Part shown: one piece after another, positions 5,783 to 12,695 of the stretch
How positions within the stretch are numbered: position 1 is the stretch's first letter
Layout: each line of letters opens with the position of its first letter
Source: an uncultured Ruminiclostridium sp.
Lineage (GTDB): Bacteria > Bacillota > Clostridia > Oscillospirales > Ruminococcaceae
Length of the DNA: 24,412 bases
Direction of reading: 5' to 3'
Assembly (NCBI GenBank): GCA_934462775.1
Contig: CAKSIR010000017.1
Coordinates: 1-24,412 of the forward strand
The notes under the pieces: model-generated
Seen by the model: only the letters and a program-made list of their open reading frames with translations
Database searches by the model: none
What the model was told of the DNA's origin: nothing
Made by a program: the position numbers and the translations under genes

Positions 5783-7258
5783 TTACGGAGTCTGAATTGC
5801 AGGATATGTTTCGTTTACATAAGCGTAGAAGTTGTTAAGAGCAGTTTCCTTATCGCATACGTCTGTGAAGTAGTCAAGGATTGTTGACTGATACTTTTCG
5901 TTAAGGAGCTGATCGTAGATTGTGTTGTTCTCGAACTTGATGTTCTTAGCAAGGTCAACGAATATTGCTGTGTCGTTCTGACCGCCGAGGAATGCGTTGC
6001 CGTAGTCTGGGTCGTCAGCGAACTTCTGGTTTACATTAGAGTTGTTTGTGAACTGGCTCTCGTTTTCGATAAGAGCAGAGCATACGTCTTCGTTTGTTGT
6101 GAATGCGTTCATAATGCTAGCAAGCATTTCTGTGTTGTCGGAACCTGCAGCTGCAAGAATCCATGTACCACCCCAGAAGTAAGCCTGTGGTCCCTGGCAG
6201 ATAGCCCAGTCACCGGAGCAGCCCTTTTCTGCGTCCATAGCGTTGCCCATGCAGAAGTTGTAGTACCAAGCAGGACCGAAGAAGCACATTGTCTTACCAT
6301 CAGCGAACATCTGCTGGTTCTTTTCATCGCCCCATACGCCTGATGTAAGTGTGTAGCCTTCCTTTAAGTATGTTTCAGCCTGGTTTGTCCAATCTTCAAC
6401 AACTGATGGCATTGTGAGAGCGCCGTCTGTTACCCAAGAAGAAGTAGCGTTGTTGGAGAATACACGGTATGTTTCGCAGTAAGAAGCTGTCATGTAGTAG
6501 CCAAGTTCCTTAGCCTGAGCAGCAACAGTGTCAAACTTTTCCCAAGAGTCGAGCTTGCTCTGTACTTCAGCAGGATCGTCTGTGCCAAGAACTTCCTTAG
6601 CGATTGAACGTCTGTAAATTAAAGCAGCTGGGCAGCACTGGAAGGAAACACCCTTCATAACGCCGTTGGAGTCGCTTGCTGCAGCAACTGTGTAATCGTA
6701 CATTGTGTCAGCCTTTGTAACGCCGATTGTTGAAACGTCCATTGTGAAGTCGGAGTCAACATACTTTAAGATGTAGTCAGCTTCTGCAAGGAACATATCA
6801 ACCTTATCGTCAGCAGCTGCTGATTCCTGGTTACGGAGAGCTTCGTCAAGCTTGTTCTGATATACGCCGTCGTCAGATGGGTTGATTACCCAGTTAACTG
6901 TTACGCCGTCAGGAATTCCAGGTGCCTTGTCGAAGTAGATTGGGTCAGCGCCCTTTTCGTCAACTTCTGCCTGGTTGAGGGCTGTTGTACCTGCATAGTA
7001 CTTTTCAAAGAAGCCCTTGAACTCTTCGTTCCAAGCGTAGATATTGAATACCTTACCCTGTTCTGTGGCAACTGTGTCAGCAACGTCTGCTGTTGTATCA
7101 GCTGCTGTGTCAGCTGCTGCTGTTGTTGTATCAGCTGCATCGTTGCTAGGCGCTGCTGTTGTTGTGCCTGCTGTTGTTGTTTCTGTGTTTCCACCGCAAC
7201 CAGCAAGTGACAGAATCATTGCTGATGTTAAAAACATAGCTAAAATTCTTTTCTTCAT
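5783..7258 (-). CDS. Extracellular solute-binding lipoprotein of a sugar ABC transporter (family 1)
   Basis: The 491-residue product has a lipoprotein signal (LSLAGC, lipidated Cys21). A Thr/Ala/Asp low-complexity spacer follows (about 25-65). The body is of the family 1 sugar-binding type (FNIYAWNEEF near the start; a WAICQGPQAYFWGGTWILAA segment near the C-terminal third). It captures a sugar or oligosaccharide outside the membrane and hands it to the two permeases downstream. It is the first gene of the operon, with GGAGGAAAG upstream of ATG 7258. Tryptophan and aromatic residues suggest a carbohydrate ligand. Its identity (for example xyloglucan or other plant oligosaccharides, given the GH74 gene 15 kb away) is only a guess. 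Cre-like sites upstream suggest catabolite control. Confidence 0.9.
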   Translation of the reverse strand: MKKRILAMFLTSAMILSLAGCGGNTETTTAGTTTAAPSNDAADTTTAAADTAADTTADVADTVATEQGKVFNIYAWNEEFKGFFEKYYAGTTALNQAEVDEKGADPIYFDKAPGIPDGVTVNWVINPSDDGVYQNKLDEALRNQESAAADDKVDMFLAEADYILKYVDSDFTMDVSTIGVTKADTMYDYTVAAASDSNGVMKGVSFQCCPAALIYRRSIAKEVLGTDDPAEVQSKLDSWEKFDTVAAQAKELGYYMTASYCETYRVFSNNATSSWVTDGALTMPSVVEDWTNQAETYLKEGYTLTSGVWGDEKNQQMFADGKTMCFFGPAWYYNFCMGNAMDAEKGCSGDWAICQGPQAYFWGGTWILAAAGSDNTEMLASIMNAFTTNEDVCSALIENESQFTNNSNVNQKFADDPDYGNAFLGGQNDTAIFVDLAKNIKFENNTIYDQLLNEKYQSTILDYFTDVCDKETALNNFYAYVNETYPAIQTP

Positions 7259-7390
7259 ACTTTCTTTCCTCCAAAATGGTTTGTAGAATGTGGATTACAT
7301 TCTGTTAGGTTTGAACGGAAACCTCATTCAAATTGCGTTACATATATGTATTGATATATAACCTTATGAAGCTTTCCGATTTCATTTGTT

Positions 7391-7419
7391 ACTATATCAC
7401 AAAACCGTTCCGTTTGCAA
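7391..7419 (-). promoter_or_regulatory. Promoter of the sugar ABC operon
   Basis: On the minus strand TTGCAA (7419-7414) is followed after 17 bases by TATAGT (7396-7391). This predicts a start near 7384 and a leader of about 125 bases, which contains only small inverted repeats (7285-7303 and 7308-7323) of unknown value. Confidence 0.55.
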
Positions 7420-7452
7420 GTCCTTTTTTTAAAATTTTTGTCATTAAAATTC

Positions 7453-7466
7453 AGAAAACGTTTCCA
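7453..7466 (-). promoter_or_regulatory. Cre-like / LacI-family operator 1
   Basis: On the minus strand TGGAAACGTTTTCT fits the Gram-positive catabolite-responsive consensus TGWAARCGYTWNCW at 13 of 14 positions. It lies about 35 bases upstream of the -35 of the sugar operon, a position compatible with CcpA-type activation or a local LacI regulator. Confidence 0.5.
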
Positions 7467-7532
7467 AATCACCGCTTTCCAATTGCATTTGTTCAAAATG
7501 ACAAAGGTGAAATTTTTGTGAGCATTTCATGA

Positions 7533-7546
7533 TGTAAACGATAACG
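7533..7546. promoter_or_regulatory. Cre-like / LacI-family operator 2
   Basis: TGTAAACGATAACG matches the same consensus at 12 of 14 positions. It sits 80 bases from operator 1 in the same intergenic region, with no other gene nearby except the sugar operon and the more distant purine operon. Confidence 0.4.
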
Positions 7547-7595
7547 CAGTCTGCGTCAATCACCGAAAAACGGCTATGCAAAGCCTTTTATACAA

Positions 7596-7613
7596 TTGTA
7601 ACCGTTTTGTCAT
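7596..7613 (+). promoter_or_regulatory. PHO-box-like double repeat 1
   Basis: TTGTAAC-CGTT-TTGTCAT has two 7-base units in 11-base phase, the layout of OmpR/PhoB-family response-regulator sites (E. coli PhoB box CTGTCAT-N4-CTGTCAT). Two near-identical copies follow at 7749 and 7791. The target promoter is not clear. Confidence 0.4.
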
Positions 7614-7693
7614 ATTTTAATTTATATGACGCTGTATTCTAAATAATGCATAGTTATATTGTTTAAAATGACGAAAAATTTTTCCTGCTGATT

Positions 7694-7707
7694 TGTAAAC
7701 GTTATCC
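7694..7707. promoter_or_regulatory. Cre-like / LacI-family operator 3
   Basis: TGTAAACGTTATCC matches the catabolite-responsive consensus at 13 of 14 positions. Together with operators 1 and 2 it makes three related sites in 255 bases, which suggests looping or graded control by one LacI/CcpA-type protein. Confidence 0.45.
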
Positions 7708-7748
7708 CTTTAAGTTTCGAAAATTGTGTATAATTATGTATATTTGCA

Positions 7749-7766
7749 CTGTAACAGAATTGTAAC
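7749..7766 (+). promoter_or_regulatory. PHO-box-like double repeat 2
   Basis: CTGTAAC-AGAA-TTGTAAC has the same 7-4-7 layout as its neighbours. A further TAACTTAATAACTTAA stretch follows (7763-7778), possibly extending the repeat. It lies about 150 bases upstream of the purE promoter. Confidence 0.45.
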
Positions 7767-7790
7767 TTAATAACTTAAATACGGCTTATT

Positions 7791-7808
7791 CTGTAACCGT
7801 TTTGTAAC
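7791..7808 (+). promoter_or_regulatory. PHO-box-like double repeat 3
   Basis: CTGTAAC-CGTT-TTGTAAC is the most regular of the three copies. Its first 15 bases match those of copy 1 at 14 positions, including the exact 14-base stretch TGTAACCGTTTTGT. It ends about 100 bases before the -35 of the purE promoter. Confidence 0.45.
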
Positions 7809-7910
7809 AACTTTTAATCTGCGCCTTTCGTTAAAAAGCACATTTTTTATGTGTGCATTTGTGATAAAAAAGGCTTTATGCTAAAATTTGCAGTTTTTTA
7901 AAAAATAGTC
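7809..7910. other. AT-rich intergenic stretch with no gene seen
   Basis: This closes the 743-base gene-free region between the sugar ABC operon and the purine leader. Apart from the sites listed separately, I see no convincing coding frame, tRNA or known RNA family here. A weak CACAT/ATGTG hairpin around 7840-7855 is probably chance in AT-rich DNA. Confidence 0.5.
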
Positions 7911-7939
7911 TTGCATTATATACCGAAATAATGTAAAAT
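7911..7939 (+). promoter_or_regulatory. Promoter of the purine operon
   Basis: TTGCAT (7911-7916) and TAAAAT (7934-7939) are separated by 17 bases. Transcription would start near 7946, giving a leader of about 208 bases before purE that holds a small ORF and a terminator. Confidence 0.6.
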
Positions 7940-8001
7940 AAATATGTGATTTTTCAAAAGCGTATATACTATTTATATATTATTACCGGAGGTGAGTACA
8001 A

Positions 8002-8079
8002 ATGTCAGCGTTTTACGGGTCAGACATGGGTTTTTTATCTACACTGCATTTGCGCTCAAAATCTAAGTGTAGCTTTTAG
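8002..8079 (+). CDS. 25-residue leader peptide ahead of purE
   Basis: An ATG at 8002 is preceded by a near-ideal ribosome site, GGAGGTGAG (7988-7996). It opens a 25-codon frame beginning MSAFYGSD and ending KSKCSF, with UAG at 8077-8079. The peptide has six serines, three leucines and three phenylalanines, and no run of a single amino acid. Its stop codon overlaps the first base of a terminator stem (8079-8106), and an internal stem (8039-8045 with 8066-8072) forms inside the frame. A ribosome held at the last codons would cover the 5' arm of the terminator and allow read-through into purE. I do not recognise this peptide from a described family. Translation is inferred from the ribosome site and geometry only. 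Confidence 0.6.
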   Translation: MSAFYGSDMGFLSTLHLRSKSKCSF

Positions 8080-8112
8080 TCGGGATTTTTCTGCGAAAAT
8101 CTCGGCTTTTTT
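8079..8112 (+). terminator. Intrinsic terminator in the purE leader (attenuator)
   Basis: An 11-base-pair stem with two G-U pairs (8079-8089 with 8096-8106, loop of six) is followed by six Ts (8107-8112). It lies 42 bases upstream of the purE start, so transcription must pass it to express the whole operon. It is placed directly at the stop codon of the leader peptide. Confidence 0.8.
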
Positions 8113-8153
8113 ATTGCAGTCACATGAGCAAGGCTCGGGAAAGGTAGGGTTTT

Positions 8154-8651
8154 ATGAAAAAAGTTGCGGTTGTAATGGGCAGCGACAGCGATTTGCCTGT
8201 TGTAAGGAAGGCTGCCGAGGTTCTCAAGGAGTTCGGAGTCGAGTTTGAAATGCGGGTGCTTTCCGCTCACCGTTCGCCTAAGGAGGTTGCACAGTTTGCG
8301 CAGAGCGCTGACGAAAACGGATTTGGCGTAATTATTGCGGCTGCGGGAATGGCGGCTCATCTGGCAGGCGCAATTGCAGGTAATACTTATCTGCCTGTTA
8401 TCGCTATTCCTGTTAAGGCAAAGGCGCTGGAGGGCATGGACGCGCTGCTTTCGTCGGTTATGATGCCGCCCGGGGTTCCGGTTGCAACGGTTGGAATTGA
8501 CGGTGCTGCAAATGCAGGCTATCTTGCGGTGCAGATTCTTGCCGTAAGCGAGCCTGAGCTAAAGGAAAAGCTTGTCGCTTTCAAGAAAAAGCAGAATGAA
8601 AAAAATCTTGAGGCAGACAGAAAAATGCAGGAATTAGCCAAAGAGCTATAA
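8154..8651 (+). CDS. purE: N5-carboxyaminoimidazole ribonucleotide mutase / AIR carboxylase subunit
   Basis: The 165-residue PurE forms CAIR in step 6 of purine synthesis. Landmarks are the nucleotide loop GSDSDLP (9-15), SAHRSP, AAAGMAAHLAG and the terminal MMPPGVPVATVGID block, all typical of bacterial PurE of about 160 residues. Whether it acts as the N5-CAIR mutase needing PurK or as a direct AIR carboxylase cannot be decided from motifs alone. No purK is in the window. It is the first enzyme gene of the purine operon, behind the attenuator, with AAAGG/AGGG upstream of the ATG. purC follows after 32 bases. Confidence 0.96.
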   Translation: MKKVAVVMGSDSDLPVVRKAAEVLKEFGVEFEMRVLSAHRSPKEVAQFAQSADENGFGVIIAAAGMAAHLAGAIAGNTYLPVIAIPVKAKALEGMDALLSSVMMPPGVPVATVGIDGAANAGYLAVQILAVSEPELKEKLVAFKKKQNEKNLEADRKMQELAKEL

Positions 8652-8683
8652 GATAATCAGTATAAAAAAAAGGAGAAACAATC

Positions 8684-9388
8684 ATGCAGAAATTAGAACA
8701 GCTTTACGAAGGAAAAGCAAAGAAGGTATTCGCAACAGACGATCCCGATCTCGTAATCGTAGACTACAAGGACGACGCAACAGCTTTCAACGGCCTTAAG
8801 AAAGGCACAATCACAGGCAAGGGCGCAGTCAACAACAAGATGACAAACTATATGCTGCAGCTTCTTGAAAAGGAAGGCGTTCCTACCCATTTCGTTGAGG
8901 AATTAAGCGACAGGGAAACGCTCGTAAAGAAGGTTGAGATCGTTCCTCTTGAGGTTATCGTAAGAAACGTTGCAGCAGGCAGCTTTTCAAAGAAGCTGGG
9001 CATTGCAGAGGGTACGCCTTTAAAGACTCCGACTCTGGAATTCAGCTACAAGAACGACGACTTAGGCGATCCGTTCATCAATGATTACTACGCTCTCGGT
9101 CTTGGTCTTGCAACAAAGGAAGAAATTGCAGATATTACAAAGTACGCGTTCATGGTAAATGATTTCATGGTTAAGTTCTTCAAGAACATCAACGTTGACC
9201 TTATCGACTTCAAGATTGAGTTTGGACGCTTCCACGGAAAAATTCTTCTTGCCGATGAAATTTCACCTGATACCTGCCGCTTCTGGGACAGCACAACACA
9301 CGAAAAGCTGGACAAGGACAGATTCCGCAGAGATATGGGCAACGTAGAGGGCGCATATCAGGAAATGATGAAGAGAATTTTCGGCTGA
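8684..9388 (+). CDS. purC: Phosphoribosylaminoimidazole-succinocarboxamide synthase
   Basis: The 234-residue SAICAR synthetase joins CAIR and aspartate using ATP (step 7). It begins with the family N-terminus ([12 protein letters not shown]). It has VRNVAAGSF in the middle and [28 protein letters not shown], containing the SAICAR-synthase signature, near the C-terminus. The length is normal for the short bacterial form. Its ribosome site AAGGAG lies seven bases before the ATG. The next 90 bases to purF contain no recognisable signal besides the purF ribosome site. Confidence 0.97.
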   Translation: MQKLEQLYEGKAKKVFATDDPDLVIVDYKDDATAFNGLKKGTITGKGAVNNKMTNYMLQLLEKEGVPTHFVEELSDRETLVKKVEIVPLEVIVRNVAAGSFSKKLGIAEGTPLKTPTLEFSYKNDDLGDPFINDYYALGLGLATKEEIADITKYAFMVNDFMVKFFKNINVDLIDFKIEFGRFHGKILLADEISPDTCRFWDSTTHEKLDKDRFRRDMGNVEGAYQEMMKRIFG

Positions 9389-9478
9389 TAAATACAGAAA
9401 CAGCACATAGGAAAAGGGCAGTCCGGTTATAGAAATTCCGCGGCGTTTCACAGCGGCGGCACAAAATCGGAGAATTAT

Positions 9479-10903
9479 ATGTTTGATAATTTACATGAAG
9501 AATGCGGCGTTTTCGGCATATATACAAAAGAGCAGTCGGACGTTGCAAACTCAGCTTATTTCGCTCTCTATGCACTTCAGCACAGAGGACAGGAAAGCTG
9601 CGGCATCGTTGTAAACGACCGCGGCGTGTTCAATTATCACAAGGGAATAGGTCTGGTAAACGAAGTATTCAACGCAGAGGAGCTTGAAAAGCTCGGCAGA
9701 GGCAGAATTGCCATCGGTCATGTGCGCTACTCCACCACAGGCGGACTTAATCCCCACAACACACAGCCAATCGTAGTACGCCATATAAAGGGACCGATGT
9801 CCATTGCTCATAACGGCAATCTTGTCAATGCGCTTGAACTGCGTTCCGAATATGAGCTGAAGGGCGCAATTTTCCATTCCACAAACGATACAGAGGTAAT
9901 TTCTTATGCGATTACCGAGGCGCGTCTTTCAACCGAATCAATCCAAAGAGCGGTGGAAAAGGCAATGTACAAGATAAAGGGCGCATACTCCCTTGTAATA
10001 ATGTCGGCGAAAAAGCTGATTGCCGCAAGGGATCCAAACGGCTTCCGTCCTCTCTGCATAGGCAGACTGCCAAATGACGAGGGCTATGCGGTGGCAAGTG
10101 AAACCTGCGCTCTTGACAGCATTTCCGCCACGTTTGTCCGCGATATTGAGCCGGGCGAAATCGTTGTAATAGACGACAACGGCATTGAAAGCATCAAGAC
10201 GCACTGCGGCGGAAAAAGCACAATGTGCGTTTTCGAGTATGTTTATTTTGCACGTCCCGACAGCGTTATCGAGGGCGCGTCGGTTCACGCCGCAAGAATA
10301 AGAGCGGGCCGCTTCCTTGCGCAGGAGCATCCCGTTGACGCTGACATTGTTGTTGGAGTTCCCGACAGCGGACTTGACGCCGCGCTGGGATTTTCAATGG
10401 AATCGGGAATACCTTACGGTGTCGGCTTCATAAAAAACCGCTACGTTGGCAGAACGTTTATTCAGCCTGCTCAGGGTATGCGTGAAAACAGCGTTAAAAT
10501 CAAGCTTAATCCGATTGCAGAGGTTGTAAGGGGCAAGCGCGTCGTTATGATTGACGACAGCATTGTAAGGGGCACTACCAGCGGCAGAATCGTAAATCTT
10601 CTCCGCGAGGCAGGAGCTAAGGAGGTTCATGTGCGGATTTCCTCTCCGCCGTTTACCAACCCATGCTTTTTCGGCACCGACATTGACAGCAGGGAGCATC
10701 TCATCGCCTGTAAAATGTCAATTCCCGAAATTTGCAGGTCTATCCACGCGGACAGCCTTGGCTATCTCAGCGAGGAGGGCGTGCTGAGAATTGCGGGAGG
10801 CGCAAAGTGCGGCTTCTGCTCAGGCTGCTTTACGGGCAAGTACCCAATTGAAGTGCCTGACGAAATGCCGAAGGACAAATTCGAGAGCAAGCTTGAGGAA
10901 TAA
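9479..10903 (+). CDS. purF: Amidophosphoribosyltransferase (first committed purine step)
   Basis: The 474-residue enzyme makes 5-phosphoribosylamine from PRPP and glutamine. An eight-residue propeptide (MFDNLHEE) precedes Cys9, the catalytic N-terminal nucleophile of the glutaminase domain (CGVFGIY). The phosphoribosyltransferase domain carries the PRPP loop VVMIDDSIVRGTTSGR. Cysteines in STMCVFEYV, ACKMS and GFCSGCF match the positions that hold a 4Fe-4S cluster in B. subtilis PurF, so this is the oxygen-sensitive cluster-bearing type. That fits an anaerobe. The ribosome site is GGAG, six bases before ATG. Confidence 0.97.
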   Translation: MFDNLHEECGVFGIYTKEQSDVANSAYFALYALQHRGQESCGIVVNDRGVFNYHKGIGLVNEVFNAEELEKLGRGRIAIGHVRYSTTGGLNPHNTQPIVVRHIKGPMSIAHNGNLVNALELRSEYELKGAIFHSTNDTEVISYAITEARLSTESIQRAVEKAMYKIKGAYSLVIMSAKKLIAARDPNGFRPLCIGRLPNDEGYAVASETCALDSISATFVRDIEPGEIVVIDDNGIESIKTHCGGKSTMCVFEYVYFARPDSVIEGASVHAARIRAGRFLAQEHPVDADIVVGVPDSGLDAALGFSMESGIPYGVGFIKNRYVGRTFIQPAQGMRENSVKIKLNPIAEVVRGKRVVMIDDSIVRGTTSGRIVNLLREAGAKEVHVRISSPPFTNPCFFGTDIDSREHLIACKMSIPEICRSIHADSLGYLSEEGVLRIAGGAKCGFCSGCFTGKYPIEVPDEMPKDKFESKLEE

Positions 10904-10942
10904 AACCAATTGAGGAGCGTTGCTCCGTGAAAGGATATACAC

Positions 10943-11980
10943 ATGAAGAACAGTTTTTCTGAAAGCTATAAGGCGGCAGGCGTTGACGTAACAGCCGGCT
11001 ACAAAGGCGTTCAGCTTATGAAAAAGGACGTTGAAAGGACAAATATTCCCGGCGTACTTGACGGAATCGGCGGTTTCGGCGGACTTTTCCAGCTTGACCT
11101 TACAGGAATCAAGGAGCCGGTACTGGTTTCCGGTACAGACGGCGTCGGCACAAAGCTGAAGCTTGCCATGCTGCTTGACAAACACGATACAATCGGTATC
11201 GACGCAGTTGCAATGTGCGTAAACGACATTATCTGCTGCGGTGCAAAGCCGTTATATTTCCTTGACTACATCGCAATCGGCAAGAACGTTCCCGAAAAGG
11301 TTGCGGAAATCGTAAAGGGCGTTGCCGACGGCTGTGTAATGGCAGGCTGTGCGCTTATCGGCGGCGAAACTGCCGAACACCCTGGCATGATGCCTGAGGA
11401 CGATTACGACATCGCAGGCTACAGCACAGGCGTTGTTGACAAGAGTAAGATAATCGACAACACAAAGATGAAGGAGGGCGACGTTATCATCGGTCTTGCT
11501 TCAACAGGCGTTCACTCCAACGGTTTCTCTCTTGTAAGAAAGATTTTCGACATTACGTCAAGAGAGGTTCTCGAAAAGGTTCTTCCTAACGGAAAAACGC
11601 TGGGAGAAACTCTGCTTATGCCTACACAGATTTATGTAAAGCCAATCCTCGACCTTATTTCCAAGACAGAGGTAAAGGCTATTTCCCATATCACAGGCGG
11701 CGGTTTCTACGAAAACGTTCCGCGTTCATTCCCGGAGGGCTACACAGCAAAGATTACCAAGTCCAGCTATGAAGTTCCGTTCATTTTCAAGCATATGCAG
11801 GAAGTGGGCAATATTCCCGAACGCGATATGTACAACACATTCAATATGGGTATCGGCATGACCGTTGTCGTTGACAAGGACTATGCAAATCAGGCGGTTG
11901 AGCTTATGAAGAGCTATGACATTCCTGCATACTGCATCGGCGAGGTTGTCAAGGGCGACGAGGGCATTATTCTGCTGTAA
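10943..11980 (+). CDS. purM: Phosphoribosylformylglycinamidine cyclo-ligase (AIR synthetase)
   Basis: The 345-residue PurM closes the imidazole ring, turning FGAM into AIR with ATP (step 5). Family motifs are YKAAGVDVTAGYKGV at the start, VSGTDGVGTKLKLA (about 53-66), MCVNDIICCGAKPLYFLDY and HITGGGFYENVPR. The length is normal. AAAGGA precedes the ATG, and a small GGAGC/GCTCC hairpin (10914-10926) lies just before it. Its substrate comes from PurL, which is not encoded in this window. Confidence 0.97.
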   Translation: MKNSFSESYKAAGVDVTAGYKGVQLMKKDVERTNIPGVLDGIGGFGGLFQLDLTGIKEPVLVSGTDGVGTKLKLAMLLDKHDTIGIDAVAMCVNDIICCGAKPLYFLDYIAIGKNVPEKVAEIVKGVADGCVMAGCALIGGETAEHPGMMPEDDYDIAGYSTGVVDKSKIIDNTKMKEGDVIIGLASTGVHSNGFSLVRKIFDITSREVLEKVLPNGKTLGETLLMPTQIYVKPILDLISKTEVKAISHITGGGFYENVPRSFPEGYTAKITKSSYEVPFIFKHMQEVGNIPERDMYNTFNMGIGMTVVVDKDYANQAVELMKSYDIPAYCIGEVVKGDEGIILL

Positions 11981-12006
11981 GCAAGGGTTCGCGGCTGAAC
12001 TGAGGG

Positions 12007-12040
12007 AAATGGAAAGTGAATATCGCTTTCCATTTTTCTT
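12007..12040 (+). terminator. Terminator-like stem-loop between purM and purN
   Basis: A perfect 10-base-pair A/T-rich stem (12007-12016 with 12026-12035, loop of nine) runs into a short T-rich tail (TTCTTT, 12036-12041). It sits in the 76-base purM-purN gap, just ahead of the purN ribosome site AAAAGGAG (12044-12051). It could be a partial terminator lowering expression of the distal genes. Confidence 0.5.
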
Positions 12041-12056
12041 TACAAAAGGAGTTTTT

Positions 12057-12683
12057 ATGAAAAATATAGTTGTTCTGGTTTCAGGCGGCGGCACAAACCT
12101 GCAGGCGCTTATTGACGCCGAAAAAACAACGGGACTGGGCGGAGGAAAAATTACCTGCGTAATTTCTTCAAAGCCTGACGCTTACGCGCTGACAAGAGCA
12201 AAGGAAAACGGAATTAAGGGCGTTGTGGTAAACCGTAAGGAATACGCCGACGTTGCCTCTTACAGCAAGGCGATCCTTGACGCAATCAACGCCGAAAAGG
12301 CAGATTTGGTTGTTTACGCGGGATTTATGACAATTCTTGACGAAAGCGTATGCAGCGCTTACAAGTACAAGATGATGAACGTTCACCCCGCGCTTATTCC
12401 AAGCTTCTGCGGAAAGGGCTTTTACGGGCTTCACGTTCACGAGGCTGCACTTGCAAAAGGCGTAAAGCTGTCGGGTGCAACGGTGCATTTTGTAACGGAA
12501 GAATGCGACGGTGGACCTATCATAATTCAGAAAGCGGTCGAGGTAAAGAACGGCGACACGCCCGAAACGCTTCAGCGCAGAATTATGGAACAGGCTGAGT
12601 GGAAAATTCTGCCAAAGGCTGTTACGCTTTTCTGCGAAGGAAAAATCACTGTTGAGAACGGCAAGGCAATCGTAGAGGAATAA
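12057..12683 (+). CDS. purN: Phosphoribosylglycinamide formyltransferase (folate-dependent)
   Basis: The 208-residue GAR transformylase adds a formyl group from 10-formyltetrahydrofolate (step 3). It has the N-terminal VLVSGGGTNLQALIDA, the catalytic MNVHPALIPSFCGKGFYG stretch with the family's His, and ATVHFVTEECDGGPIIIQ with the conserved Asp. The reading frame is open from 11916, but the start at 12057 is set by the ribosome site AAAAGGAG and the match to other PurN N-termini. The upstream part would overlap purM out of frame. Confidence 0.96.
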   Translation: MKNIVVLVSGGGTNLQALIDAEKTTGLGGGKITCVISSKPDAYALTRAKENGIKGVVVNRKEYADVASYSKAILDAINAEKADLVVYAGFMTILDESVCSAYKYKMMNVHPALIPSFCGKGFYGLHVHEAALAKGVKLSGATVHFVTEECDGGPIIIQKAVEVKNGDTPETLQRRIMEQAEWKILPKAVTLFCEGKITVENGKAIVEE

Positions 12684-12695
12684 CGGGGAGATTCC

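Noticed and set aside
7571..7590. GGCT/AGCC hairpin followed by TTTT as a terminator of a hidden small RNA
   Set aside because: Only four base pairs and no promoter or transcript evidence nearby.
8002..8036. A second terminator in the purE leader: ATGTC/GACAT stem followed by GGG and six Ts
   Set aside because: The stem has only five pairs with a 16-base loop, too weak for termination. It might slightly mask the leader start codon.
7946..8078. A known purine, PRPP/ppGpp or ZTP riboswitch in the purE leader
   Set aside because: The hallmark blocks I know for these families are absent. The region instead reads as a small ORF with a strong ribosome site followed by a terminator. A covariance-model scan would settle it.
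11916..12056. N-terminal extension of PurN overlapping purM
   Set aside because: The PurN family begins at the MKNIVVLVSGGG segment, which has its own ribosome site. The extension only reads purM and the intergenic stem-loop in another frame.
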